Assembly (NCBI RefSeq): GCF_001548095.1
Contig: NZ_AP014815.1
Location: 1,735,656-1,799,655, forward strand
Reading direction: 5' to 3'
DNA from: Geminocystis sp. NIES-3708
Lineage (GTDB): Bacteria > Cyanobacteriota > Cyanobacteriia > Cyanobacteriales > Cyanobacteriaceae
Length of the DNA: 64,000 bases
Of this stretch, positions 27,972-36,432 are shown in pieces. Every line of letters begins with the position of its first letter. Position 1 is the first letter of the stretch. A program made the position numbers and the translations under genes. The notes beneath the pieces were generated by a model that did not search any database, was not told the origin of the DNA, and saw only the letters and a list, made by a program, of their open reading frames with translations.

Positions 27972-29078
27972 TTATTGATTAATATTGGCTGTTTCATTAT
28001 CAAAAAATTTCAGATTTTCTTGTCTAATTTTTGCTGCTTCATCATCATATAAAAAAGGTAAGGTTGCATAACGAGTACCTTGAGTTACTGGAGTAGCTTC
28101 ATGAAGTAAAGAGCAAGAAAAAACGACAGCGCCACCACTAGGTGCTCGGTAGGTTTTTGAGCCAAATTCGGGAAAACGTAAATTACCCCCTTCATATTCT
28201 TCTGCATTCAGATTAATTGTTACGGCAAAACGACGATGAGCCGTGCCTTTTGTTGTATTATCTCGATGGGGGCGAAAAAATCCTCCCGATTCGCTATCAT
28301 AACAAGCTACGATATAACGTTCAATACGAGTGACGTCAAATTGAAAGGCTTTTTTTATTTCAGGCAATAATCTTCTCACTAAACAAGATCTCAAATGACT
28401 TTTAATGTCTTCTGATTCTATATTATAATCTTGGCGACGTTTAAATTTATCATTGATTATGCCAACAGTTTTTCCGTCTTTTTCTTGCATAAATCCTGAC
28501 ACAGAGCCACCATTTTGATTATATAACTTAATTAGTTCTTGACAAAATTCTGGCTCAAATACACGAGGTACGATTAAAATTGGTGCAGTTAAAGGCACTT
28601 GAGCATGATCATCGACAGAAGGTAATTTGTTTATTATATCAGCGATCTCACGATTATGAGTATCAGGATCATTAAGAGAGATATTAGCAATTATCCGTAA
28701 TGTAGGATCAAGAATAAGAGTAAAAGGATTATAGAGAATATTATCATCTTGAGATTTTAATGCACCATATTGGTTACTAACTTTTAAATCAAAATCCCAA
28801 AAGAAACGAATACCCGGTATTATATCTTGAACACGATTTAATTCTTGATCTTGAGGATCAACACTTACACCAAAAAAACATAAATTGGTATCATTAAATT
28901 GATGTCGCATTTCTTGATAAAAAAAAGATAAGGCTTTAATACTATTTTCTGTAGCAGCCGAACCAAAAAAACATAAAATTATATAACGACCACTAACAGT
29001 GCTAAAGTTATAGGTAGGGTTGCTAGTACTTTTACACTGAAACCAAGGTACAGGATCACCGACTAGAAATCTATTCAT
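27972..29078 (-). CDS. Peroxiredoxin-fold / prolyl-4-hydroxylase-like 2OG-Fe(II) dioxygenase fusion
   Basis: The 368-residue protein has an AhpC/TSA-like thioredoxin-fold half (about 1-155) joined to a 2-oxoglutarate/Fe(II) oxygenase half (about 165-345). The oxygenase has a complete facial triad, His271-x-Asp273 in PHRDN and His326 in LLHEATP, plus Arg336 of TQGTRYATLPFLY to bind 2-oxoglutarate. In the first half, the loop where peroxiredoxins carry the peroxidatic cysteine reads FFGSAATENS, with none. The oxygenase should hydroxylate a protein or small-molecule side chain; the first half may be a structural or substrate-recognition module. It is encoded alone on the minus strand. Confidence 0.88.
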   Translation of the reverse strand: MNRFLVGDPVPWFQCKSTSNPTYNFSTVSGRYIILCFFGSAATENSIKALSFFYQEMRHQFNDTNLCFFGVSVDPQDQELNRVQDIIPGIRFFWDFDLKVSNQYGALKSQDDNILYNPFTLILDPTLRIIANISLNDPDTHNREIADIINKLPSVDDHAQVPLTAPILIVPRVFEPEFCQELIKLYNQNGGSVSGFMQEKDGKTVGIINDKFKRRQDYNIESEDIKSHLRSCLVRRLLPEIKKAFQFDVTRIERYIVACYDSESGGFFRPHRDNTTKGTAHRRFAVTINLNAEEYEGGNLRFPEFGSKTYRAPSGGAVVFSCSLLHEATPVTQGTRYATLPFLYDDEAAKIRQENLKFFDNETANINQ

Positions 29079-29184
29079 AATACTTTATGCCATATAATGT
29101 ATTCACAACAACTAATGTTGCAGTCATTATAATCACACATTGCCTTCAAAATCAAACTTGAGATTAAAGAATAGGAAATAATTC

Positions 29185-30396
29185 TTAATTTTCTGTTAAT
29201 TCTATAGCCATATTTAATAATTCTTGTTTTAATTCTTGGGCAACTTTTGGATTTTGTTGTTTATTCAAATCATAGGCTTTTTGAAAAGCGCGAATACTGT
29301 CTTCTATTTCTCCTTGTTTATATAATAAAACTCCTAAATTTTGATATGCCCAAGGATAACTTGGATTGAGTTTGATAGCGTTTTGATATGCGTCAATGGC
29401 TTTAAAGTTACGTCCCATTGCTCGATAAGTTAACCCCAAATTATAATAAGCTAAGGCAAAATTTGGTTCGATTTTTAAGCATTCTTCATAAAGTTTAATG
29501 GCGTTATTAAAATCTTGTCCTTGATAACATAAACTACCTAAGTTATGATAAGCTCCTAATTTGAGTTTCGCTAATATTGGTTGTGTAATGGCTTTTTGAT
29601 AATGTTTAACGGCGGTATCCCATTGTTTTTCTTTGACTAAAGCATTAGCTAGATGGTAATGCAGTTCAAATAATGTCGCAGTGGTTGCTAAATTCAATTT
29701 TAAGCCAGTCTTCAGCAATTTTAGACCTTTTTTGGTGTCTCCTAAATCAAGGTATAATGCACCTAATTTACTGCAAACATAAGCATCATTGGGATTTCCC
29801 TTTAAATAAGATTCCATGGCTTTTTTTGCCCGTTGAGTTTTATCTTGAGAAGCAATAATTTCGGGTTGATAACCATAATGTTTAATGGCAATTTCTGGTA
29901 AATCAACGATGCGCCAATGAGTTTCTTTTTCTTGTAAAGATAATACCGCATCATCAATTAAAGCATGATAAGGGCGGGAAAATTTGATGTCAGGATGTTT
30001 TCTAAATAAACGAGATAATTGAGAATAAGGAGAAGAAAGTGCGCCAATTTCGTGACGAATTAAATTAACAACCAGATTATCTTTTTCTTTAATCACTTGT
30101 TGAATATAAGGGATAATTGGGGGGTTTAAAATTTCGTCAGCATCTAAGACTAAAACCCATTCTGTGTTGACATATTCTAAGGTTTGATTTCTGGCTTGGG
30201 CAAAATTATCTTGCCACGAATAATCATAAACTTTTGCACCTGAGTTGTTTGCTATTTCTTTTGTATTGTCGGTTGAGCCTGTATCGACAATCACTATCTC
30301 ATCCACTAAATTTTTGACACTATTAAGACAATCTACAAGGTTGTGTGCCTCGTTTTTGACAATCATCGAGAGGGTAATGTTGCTATGAATAGTCAT
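29185..30396 (-). CDS. GT2 glycosyltransferase with C-terminal TPR repeats
   Basis: I start at the ATG at 30396 (MTIHSNITLSMIVKNEAHNL), 403 residues; a GTG at 30429 would add eleven residues not seen in related proteins. The N-terminal half is a GT-A fold: VKNEAHNLVDCLNSV, IVDTGSTDNT, and the metal-binding LVLDADEIL near residue 90. From about residue 185 there are four to six TPR units (NPNDAYVCSKLGALYLDLG onwards). This GT2 plus TPR design is common in cyanobacteria and usually acts on proteins or polysaccharides at the membrane face. The substrate is unknown. Confidence 0.88.
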   Translation of the reverse strand: MTIHSNITLSMIVKNEAHNLVDCLNSVKNLVDEIVIVDTGSTDNTKEIANNSGAKVYDYSWQDNFAQARNQTLEYVNTEWVLVLDADEILNPPIIPYIQQVIKEKDNLVVNLIRHEIGALSSPYSQLSRLFRKHPDIKFSRPYHALIDDAVLSLQEKETHWRIVDLPEIAIKHYGYQPEIIASQDKTQRAKKAMESYLKGNPNDAYVCSKLGALYLDLGDTKKGLKLLKTGLKLNLATTATLFELHYHLANALVKEKQWDTAVKHYQKAITQPILAKLKLGAYHNLGSLCYQGQDFNNAIKLYEECLKIEPNFALAYYNLGLTYRAMGRNFKAIDAYQNAIKLNPSYPWAYQNLGVLLYKQGEIEDSIRAFQKAYDLNKQQNPKVAQELKQELLNMAIELTEN

Positions 30397-30565
30397 GAGA
30401 TATAATTCTTGATTGTGGGGGATGCCCACTCTACACTAATAATATAATTGCTAATGGTTAATTATATTCGGGCAAATACTTTTATTTAAAATTTTTTGAG
30501 AAGATAAATTTTGATAAAATTTTTTATAATCTTGATTGTAATAGAAATGGTTGATTGTTTTTGTG

Positions 30566-31365
30566 GGCGTTGGTGAATGAGGGTATGATAGAAAAAGGAA
30601 AAAAGTGAAGTAAAAAAACATGAAATGTCCAGAATGTGGCTCCAAGAATATCAATAAAAATGGCATAAAAAAAGGAAAACAAAATCATATTTGTGTTTAT
30701 TGTCGCGGACAATTTATAGCTCTAGAACAACTCAGTGGTAAAGGTTATAGTGATGATCTCAGAAAAGAATGCTTAAAAATGTACGTCAATGGTATGGGTT
30801 TTCGAGCTATTGGGAGGATTAAACAGGTGCATCATACAACGATCATCTCTTGGGTTAAAGCAGTGGGTCAAATTTTGCCACAGAGCTATCATCCAGAAAC
30901 GCGACCAGAAGTTGGAGAATTAGATGAATTGCAAACCTTTGTCGGCTCAAAAAAAACCAATCTGGCGATGGACAGCGGTAGATCATTTTCACGAGGGTAT
31001 ATTGGAATGGGTCATAGGGGATAGAAGTGCAAAAACATTTAGACCGTTGTGGGAGCAAGTAAAAAAATGGCATTGTTATTTTTATGTAACAGACGGGTGG
31101 AAAGTCTATGGAAACTTTATTCCTGAGGGCGACCAAATCATCTGTAAAACATACATGACCAGAGTGGAGGGAGAAAATACGAGATTAAGACATTATCTTG
31201 CTAGACTACATCGAAAAACTTTATGTTATTCAAAATCCATGGAGATTTTAAAGTATTCTGTTTCACTATTGATTCACTATCTCAAATTTAAAGATATACC
31301 AATTCCTTTTCGTCCTTTAGGGAGAACTACTTTTAGTCTTCTTCATACCTAAAATCACCAATGCC
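30566..31365 (+). mobile_element. IS1-family insertion sequence with 8-bp target duplication
   Basis: The 800-bp element is bounded by imperfect inverted repeats, GGCGTTGGTGAATGAGG at the left against GGCATTGGTGATTTTAGG (reverse complement of the right end), with shared GGTATGA further in. It is flanked by the exact duplication TTTTTGTG at 30558-30565 and 31366-31373. It carries a two-frame transposase gene and lies within a decayed Uma2 gene. Confidence 0.88.
30620..31352 (+). CDS. IS1-family InsAB transposase, made by -1 frameshifting
   Basis: The first frame (30620-31024) starts MKCPECGSKNINKNGIKKGK, a zinc-binding domain (CPECGS and CVYCRG), followed by a helix-turn-helix. Near 30950 it contains a run of eight A residues, which fits the slippery heptamer A-AAA-AAA in phase. 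A -1 shift leads into the second frame, QKKPIWRWTAVDHFHEGI, which runs to 31352. The joined protein of about 243 residues holds the IS1 DDE set: Asp in GELDELQTFVG, Asp in YVTDGWKVYG, Glu in VEGENTRLRHYLARLHRKT. The site for frameshifting and all catalytic residues look intact. Confidence 0.88.
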
Positions 31366-31517
31366 TTTTTGTGTACTAATATAAGGTCTTCCCCTAACCT
31401 TCTCTAACACCATCACATAAGGAATATAAGCTGATTTATTTATCTGTGTCTATGATTTTAATTAATCTTTGACGAGGGATAATAAATAAGGGTAAATTGA
31501 AACGATCAATATAAACA

Positions 31518-32482
31518 ACCTGAGTTTTGGTTAAGCAGATTGAGGTAAAAGCCATTCTAAACGGAGACTCGGCTTTTTTGCTTGGTGAGAATATGCGATT
31601 AATCCACATAATAAGTTGACACAAAAATTTATTGGTGAACGATGGCGTGAATGTTCTATTTGTGAGATATTCTTTAATTGATCATTAATGGTTTCGACAA
31701 TCAATCGCTTACGAGATAGTAATTTGTCGTGAAGACGCATTAATTTGTTTTTCATGTTACGTTTCCTCTTGGCAAAAAACTCGATTCCGTAATCTTTCAA
31801 AAGTTTGGTCGTTAATTTTTGAGATACATAACCTCCATCAGCAAACACTTTACCCCAAAGTTTTTGGAGAAGATCAATTACTGGTTTTCGGTCATCCACA
31901 TTTCCCCCAGTCAGACTCATATGGAGAATTTCTCCCAGTTCATTGACTACTAGATGAAGTTTAAAACCAAAAAACCAATCCACAGAGGTTTTTCCTCTCG
32001 CCCCTAAATCCTGAAATACCTTATGTCGTGAAATACGTCGATTATGACACACTTGAATCTTCGTAGAATCAATAAAACTAATCCCTGTACAATTGCCAAA
32101 GCAATGTTTGAGATAAACACACAAAGGAATGACAGTTGATGGTACCCATTGAATAAAACGTTGATAACTAGGTAGTTTTGGAAAAGCATCGAACCAATAT
32201 TGTTGAACGTGATTGAGATAAAAATGTTTGAAATTACGGTAATGGTTCTGATGGAAAGCGATAAGGATGGTCATAATTTCACTTAGACAAAGACTTTTGG
32301 CTCTAAGACGAGTAACAGCTCCATGAGATAAGAGCTTTTGTTGCCATTGAGTCTCAAATTGTTGGCAGAAATCATCGACATGACAAAATAAATAGTCTAA
32401 ATTAAACATAAGGCAGTAGTTAGTTTGATAGTTTGCTATATTCAGCTTACTATTTGCCTGTTTTCTTATCCAAAACTGAGGT
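31518..32482 (-). mobile_element. IS982-family insertion sequence with 6-bp target duplication
   Basis: The 965-bp element begins ACCTGAGTTTTGGTTAAG (31518 on) and ends with the inverted version ACCTCAGTTTTGGATAAG (reverse complement, to 32482). The flanks carry TAAACA at 31512-31517 and at 32483-32488, a 6-bp duplication. The transposase gene is intact. It interrupts a Uma2-family remnant, and removing it with one duplication rejoins the reading frame across the site (KLSV-YIDRF). Confidence 0.9.
31531..32409 (-). CDS. IS982-family transposase
   Basis: The 292-residue DDE transposase has the IS982 signature order. There is an N-terminal helical part (MFNLDYLFCHVDDFCQQFET), then FIDSTKIQVCHNRRISRHKV with the first Asp, VFADGGYVSQKL with the second, and VETINDQLKNISQIEHSRHR with the Glu. 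The length is normal and there are no stops, so the copy may still be active. It cuts and joins its own ends, which lie 13 bp and 73 bp from the ORF ends. Confidence 0.92.
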   Translation of the reverse strand: MFNLDYLFCHVDDFCQQFETQWQQKLLSHGAVTRLRAKSLCLSEIMTILIAFHQNHYRNFKHFYLNHVQQYWFDAFPKLPSYQRFIQWVPSTVIPLCVYLKHCFGNCTGISFIDSTKIQVCHNRRISRHKVFQDLGARGKTSVDWFFGFKLHLVVNELGEILHMSLTGGNVDDRKPVIDLLQKLWGKVFADGGYVSQKLTTKLLKDYGIEFFAKRKRNMKNKLMRLHDKLLSRKRLIVETINDQLKNISQIEHSRHRSPINFCVNLLCGLIAYSHQAKKPSLRLEWLLPQSA

Positions 32483-32891
32483 TAAACAGATAATTTTGAG
32501 GCTAAAACACCCGCTACTAGTTCATGGGTGTTAGTGGGTTGTATTTTGAAAACAACTCATTATGTAATTCAAGTCGATCTTCATAACCATCAGTATACTA
32601 ATCTCAAAACTCCTCTAAAATCACCAACTTTTCTTCTTGTCTCAAATCATCATCGATTTTTTCTTGAACAAACATATTTGCTACTTTTTTTAATCTCTTT
32701 AATCAAGTATTTTAGCTTACATTTTTGGTGAGAATATAATTAAAAAATAAAGGTGATCATCTTATTAAATCTATACTCAATACGGGAATAATTTCAGATT
32801 GATAAATTTTGAGAATGAAGAATAGGCAATTATTTGTTGTAATATTAGATGATTATCTTGACAAATATATCAAGGTTTTTGTCATTATATA

Positions 32892-33461
32892 TTAGTTAAG
32901 ACTTAACCAACTAAACATTTCTCGAACGGATAATTGAATTTCTTTAAGCTCATCTAAAACAGGTAAAATTTCATCGTCAGATTTAATTTCGGGAAACTGA
33001 TTCGGTTTAAAAATCATTACTGATTCATCTTCAGGATCAATTAACCATGCTAGTTGTGTACCCTGGTTCACACAAAACATAATTCTTTTAATGATTTTAT
33101 TGGCAGATTGTTCAGGGGACAAGATTTCAATTACCCAATCAGGATGAAGATTAAAACGATTAGCAATTCTTCCTTGTTCATCCTTAGGGATACGATTCCA
33201 GAAAAAAATACTAATATCTGGCACTATAGATCGATCAAGAAAGTTACATCTTAATTCCGTTAAGGCTAAGGCAATTTTTTTTTGTTTTCCTATCTCATTG
33301 ATTTTAGCGGATAGAGAAGTTTGAATAATACTATGTTGTCCTTGGGGCATGGGTTTTTGCTCTATTTTTCCTTCAATGTATTCACTGTAGGGTTTTGTTT
33401 CTGGTAGTTTTAAAAATTCTTCCAAGGTGATTTGCGGTTTTATTGAGGTTAGTGTTACCAT
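32892..33461 (-). CDS. Uma2-family endonuclease-fold protein (DUF820)
   Basis: The 189-residue protein has the PD-(D/E)xK-like core of the Uma2 family: YSEYIEGKIEQKPMPQGQHS, then VPDISIFF with the first Asp, and HPDWVIEILSPEQSANKIIK with the Glu and the nearby Lys. AWLIDPEDESVMIF closes the fold. Cyanobacteria carry many copies and their function is not established; nuclease activity is a fold-based prediction. It is the only intact member among four Uma2-related loci in this window, and lies 216 bp from the IS-split copy. Confidence 0.85.
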   Translation of the reverse strand: MVTLTSIKPQITLEEFLKLPETKPYSEYIEGKIEQKPMPQGQHSIIQTSLSAKINEIGKQKKIALALTELRCNFLDRSIVPDISIFFWNRIPKDEQGRIANRFNLHPDWVIEILSPEQSANKIIKRIMFCVNQGTQLAWLIDPEDESVMIFKPNQFPEIKSDDEILPVLDELKEIQLSVREMFSWLSLN

Positions 33462-33578
33462 CTTGAGCCTCCTGAGCAGATATTTCCCGTTTTGTGAGTA
33501 ATTAAGTTTTTATATAGCAATACCAATGAAAGATTTTTTAGAGCTTTTAACCTCATACTTTTTGTAAATTTGGAAAAT

Positions 33579-34166
33579 TTACCACGTTAAATAAGGTAAT
33601 TTTGTGGCGGTGGTTTTAATTTCATCTATATTTTTTGTTAATAAACCACAGGTATCCCATTTTCCCGTTGTTAACATATTTCTGGCACCAGAATCCATTT
33701 TTATCGTACTACTATAATATCCACATTGTATTTTTAAATTTTCTAAATCTAAAATCATGGAAATATTAGGATTTTCTGTCAATAAATTTTGAATACTTTT
33801 AATGTTACCAGAAGTGGTGGTAACACAAGGAATTCCCATCGTTAAACAGTTACCCGAAAATATTTCAGCAAAACTCTCCCCAACAATGGCATCAATACCC
33901 CAACGAGAAATAGCTTGAGGAGCGTGTTCTCTACTTGAGCCACAACCGAAGTTGGCATTAACTACCAAAATTTTTGCATTTTGATATTGAGGTAAATCGA
34001 AAGGATGTCGCCCATTCATGGCACTTCTATCATCGGCAAATACTTGTTCTCCCAAACCATCAAAAGTTACACATCGTAAAAAACGAGCGGGAATAATGCG
34101 ATCGGTGTCAATGTCATTACCGATGAGGGGAATACCAGAGCCTGTAATAATTGTTCTTTCACTCAT
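33579..34166 (-). CDS. leuD: 3-isopropylmalate dehydratase small subunit LeuD
   Basis: LeuD pairs with the iron-sulfur LeuC to isomerise isopropylmalate in leucine synthesis. The 195-residue protein has the swivelling-domain features GSGIPLIGNDIDTDRIIPAR (residues 9-28), the substrate loop NANFGCGSSREHAPQAI near residue 71, and VGESFAEIFSGNCLTMGIPC. The length is normal. The partner leuC is not in the window, as in many cyanobacteria, where the two are unlinked. The gene lies 55 bp downstream of the Tab2-like gene. Confidence 0.93.
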   Translation of the reverse strand: MSERTIITGSGIPLIGNDIDTDRIIPARFLRCVTFDGLGEQVFADDRSAMNGRHPFDLPQYQNAKILVVNANFGCGSSREHAPQAISRWGIDAIVGESFAEIFSGNCLTMGIPCVTTTSGNIKSIQNLLTENPNISMILDLENLKIQCGYYSSTIKMDSGARNMLTTGKWDTCGLLTKNIDEIKTTATKLPYLTW

Positions 34167-34221
34167 AATAATAAATCTTTAATTTTCTTCTAATCTTGTT
34201 TAAATTATTGATTGTTGATAG

Positions 34222-35091
34222 TTAATTGTCCAGAAGTAGCCAAAAACCAGCAAAAGATTCTGATTCTGGGGAAGATTGTACCGCTAAAAAGTGAACTCCG
34301 TTAGCTTGTTTTTTGACTCTTTCAAAATTTTCTCCTTCTGCTAAAGTAGCTTTATCTGTAAGATTCGCAAGAATCCAACTATCACTAACTCCTGTTTCTA
34401 AAGAGATTTTAGGGAAATTTCCTTTGTCGAGCCTTAAATAACCTAATTCTAAACCAGACATCCATCCTGCTAAAGGTAACGCCCTTTGAGAGAAAATAAT
34501 CAATCCAGGAATTATAGTATCGGGTTCAATATTTATCATCGAAAGAGGGAAAGCTTCACCGAAGCCAATATCCCATTCTTTCATTTCCGCAAAATCTTTT
34601 GCACACAGATTTACTAATGCCCATTTATCTTTTTTATCACCTTTAACAGCATCAGGGAGATTAATCGCATTACTTTGAGGATATTGCACTGTATTTAATT
34701 GTCGAGCTTTTTCATCATATCCTTGTTGTTGTGGATAAAAGTTTTCGTTTCTTTCTTCTAACCATTGATTTAGAGCATAAGTATGACGGGAGGAAAATAC
34801 TGCAATTCCAGCATCTTCACAGCCTTTGATAATCATATTATTCATCTGACGACGGAAAAAGCGAATCTTACTGGGAGTTTCTCCTGATTTTTCGATGGCA
34901 GTGGCGATCACCTTTTTTAAAGTTACAGAATTAACTTCATTATTGGAACAAAATTGAGAATAACGAAATAAAGAGTTAAGATCCGTATCAATAGCAGTGG
35001 GACTTTCACAGATCAATATTTCCCATAGTTTTTTGTTATTATCGTCTAAAATTGGACGTGAATAAAAATCTAATTCCCAAATTTTTCCCAT
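34222..35091 (-). CDS. Tab2/Atab2-family RNA-binding protein
   Basis: In algae and plants the homologues bind the 5' leader of photosystem I (psaB) and other mRNAs and activate their translation. The 289-residue protein begins MGKIWELDFYSRPILDDNNK, the characteristic start of the family. It continues with KIRFFRRQMNNMIIKGCEDA, then IAVFSSRHTYALNQWLEER, and DSWILANLTDKATLAEGENF near the end. The length is as expected. The role in photosystem biogenesis is by homology; in cyanobacteria it is less studied. Confidence 0.9.
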   Translation of the reverse strand: MGKIWELDFYSRPILDDNNKKLWEILICESPTAIDTDLNSLFRYSQFCSNNEVNSVTLKKVIATAIEKSGETPSKIRFFRRQMNNMIIKGCEDAGIAVFSSRHTYALNQWLEERNENFYPQQQGYDEKARQLNTVQYPQSNAINLPDAVKGDKKDKWALVNLCAKDFAEMKEWDIGFGEAFPLSMINIEPDTIIPGLIIFSQRALPLAGWMSGLELGYLRLDKGNFPKISLETGVSDSWILANLTDKATLAEGENFERVKKQANGVHFLAVQSSPESESFAGFWLLLDN

Positions 35092-35163
35092 TGTTAACTT
35101 ATTTGACCTTGCTTGATTTTGGCAACTAATTATTTTTTTGCTCTTGGTATCATAGCATTTAAC

Positions 35164-36351
35164 TTAAATATTGCATTCATTTTTGATGCTATCAGCAAAC
35201 TGTAAGACTTCTTGAGCAACCGTATCACTAACACAATCAACTCCATTATCAAGAGTATTAATCATTTTTTGATATTCTGACTGTAATTTCTCTTGGGCAG
35301 ATTTGTTAAATAATAAATCTAAGGAAAGGTTGAAAATATTTTCTGGCGTGGCTTTTTCTTGTAATAATTCTGGAACAATTTCTCTCATTAAAACTAAGTT
35401 AACAGGAGACATAAAAGGAATAGAAAATCTTAAAATTTTACGAGCTGCCCAAATGGTAAAAGCATTAACTTTATAAATTACCACTTGAGGAATTTTTAAT
35501 AGTCCTAACTCTAAATTGACCGTACCTGACTTGGTTATAGCTAAATCTGCGGCGGCTAAAATTTCTAAAGTTTCCCCTTCAAAAAGATTGATATTTAATT
35601 TATATTCTGTAATTAGTTTCTCAATTTTAGTGCGATATTTAGGTAAAGAAATGGGTAAATAAAAATGAGCTGAAGGTATTTTAATTTGAAGTTTTTTTAC
35701 AGATTCTAACATTACTGGTAATAAATATTTTAACTCCTGTTCACGAGATGCAGGTAATAAAACAACCATTTTTTCTTCTTCTTTTATACCTAATTTTTTT
35801 CTCGCTTCTTCTCTTGTTGGTGCATTTTTGATCCGATCTACCAACGGATGCCCTACATAAGAGCTACTTAATCCTTTATCTTGATAAAATTTAGCTTCTT
35901 CAGGAAAAATTGCTAGTAATTTATCAGTAACAGCAACTAATTGGTTAACATCTTGCCCTAATGGTGTCCAAACCCAAAATTGTGGACCAATATACCAAAT
36001 TATAGGGATTTTTGGGAATTTTTGCTTCAAATAAGAGGCGATCGCCAAATTAGGACCTAAATAATCAATTAAAACAACAATATCAGGTAAATTAGCTTCT
36101 AAATATTTTTTAGCTTTTTTTTGAATCTGCAATGTAGGGAAAATAAAACGTAAAGATTCTAATAAACCCACCGATCCAATAGCGGTAGTATCAGCGATAA
36201 TATTAGCACCAGCACAGCGCATTTTTTCTCCACCTAAACCCTCAACTATCAAATTAGTACTAAGTTGTTTAGCTTGTCGATGAAAGGCTTGAACTAATAA
36301 ACCTCCTTGTAAATCTCCTGAAACTTCTCCAGTACTAATGAATATGCGCAT
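35164..36351 (-). CDS. lpxB: Lipid-A-disaccharide synthase LpxB
   Basis: LpxB joins UDP-2,3-diacylglucosamine to lipid X, forming the disaccharide core of lipid A at the inner membrane. I take the ATG at 36351 (MRIFISTGEVSGDLQGGLLV), 395 residues; a start at 36372 adds seven residues of unlikely sequence. The GT-B motifs are plain: FISTGEVSGDLQ, VEGLGGEKMRCAGANIIAD, WYIGPQFWVWTP, LLPASREQELKYLLPVM and TKSGTVNLELGLLKIP. The length fits. Lipid A genes other than lpxB are not in this window. Confidence 0.95.
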   Translation of the reverse strand: MRIFISTGEVSGDLQGGLLVQAFHRQAKQLSTNLIVEGLGGEKMRCAGANIIADTTAIGSVGLLESLRFIFPTLQIQKKAKKYLEANLPDIVVLIDYLGPNLAIASYLKQKFPKIPIIWYIGPQFWVWTPLGQDVNQLVAVTDKLLAIFPEEAKFYQDKGLSSSYVGHPLVDRIKNAPTREEARKKLGIKEEEKMVVLLPASREQELKYLLPVMLESVKKLQIKIPSAHFYLPISLPKYRTKIEKLITEYKLNINLFEGETLEILAAADLAITKSGTVNLELGLLKIPQVVIYKVNAFTIWAARKILRFSIPFMSPVNLVLMREIVPELLQEKATPENIFNLSLDLLFNKSAQEKLQSEYQKMINTLDNGVDCVSDTVAQEVLQFADSIKNECNI

Positions 36352-36432
36352 AATCTTCTTAAACTTGATCATTCCATCATTTTACTACACCAACACCCTA
36401 TCCCCATTTCTAGGGAATATTTTTTTATAACT

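Larger units (their letters stand above)
30486..32675 (-). pseudogene. Uma2-family (DUF820) gene split by an IS982 and an IS1 insertion
   Basis: Read on the minus strand, segment 1 (32675-32483) gives MFVQEKIDDDLRQEEKLVIL, EEF-stop-D-stop and YTDGYEDRLELHNE, and then shifts frame to QPTNTHELVAGVLASKLSVY. Segment 2 (31517-31366, after the IS982 element) continues IDRFNLPLFIIPRQRLIKII and, in a shifted frame, SAYIPYVMVLEK. Segment 3 (30565-30486, after IS1) gives TQKQSTISITIKIIKNF. Joined across both target duplications these follow the Uma2 order (ELHNG-I, PTGTHE-VAG, IDR-NLP-F, Y-PDVIVLD, KQSTI). Stops and shifts show decay. The three segments are not separately functional genes. Confidence 0.65.

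Noticed and set aside
30451-30712. Two overlapping minus-strand ORFs of 62-71 codons
   Set aside because: They run across the IS1 left end and through its transposase start, with low-complexity composition; they are shadow frames.
31436-31624. A 62-codon minus-strand ORF
   Set aside because: It is a chimera: its first half is the antisense-side end of the IS982 element and its second half is the interrupted Uma2 remnant. It is not a gene.
32505-32535. AACACCC/GGGTGTT hairpin near the IS982 right flank
   Set aside because: It lies within the former Uma2 coding sequence and has no T-run; a terminator role is not supported.
32528-32731. A 67-codon plus-strand ORF beside the IS982 element
   Set aside because: It lies antisense to the Uma2 remnant, whose minus-strand reading explains the sequence better.
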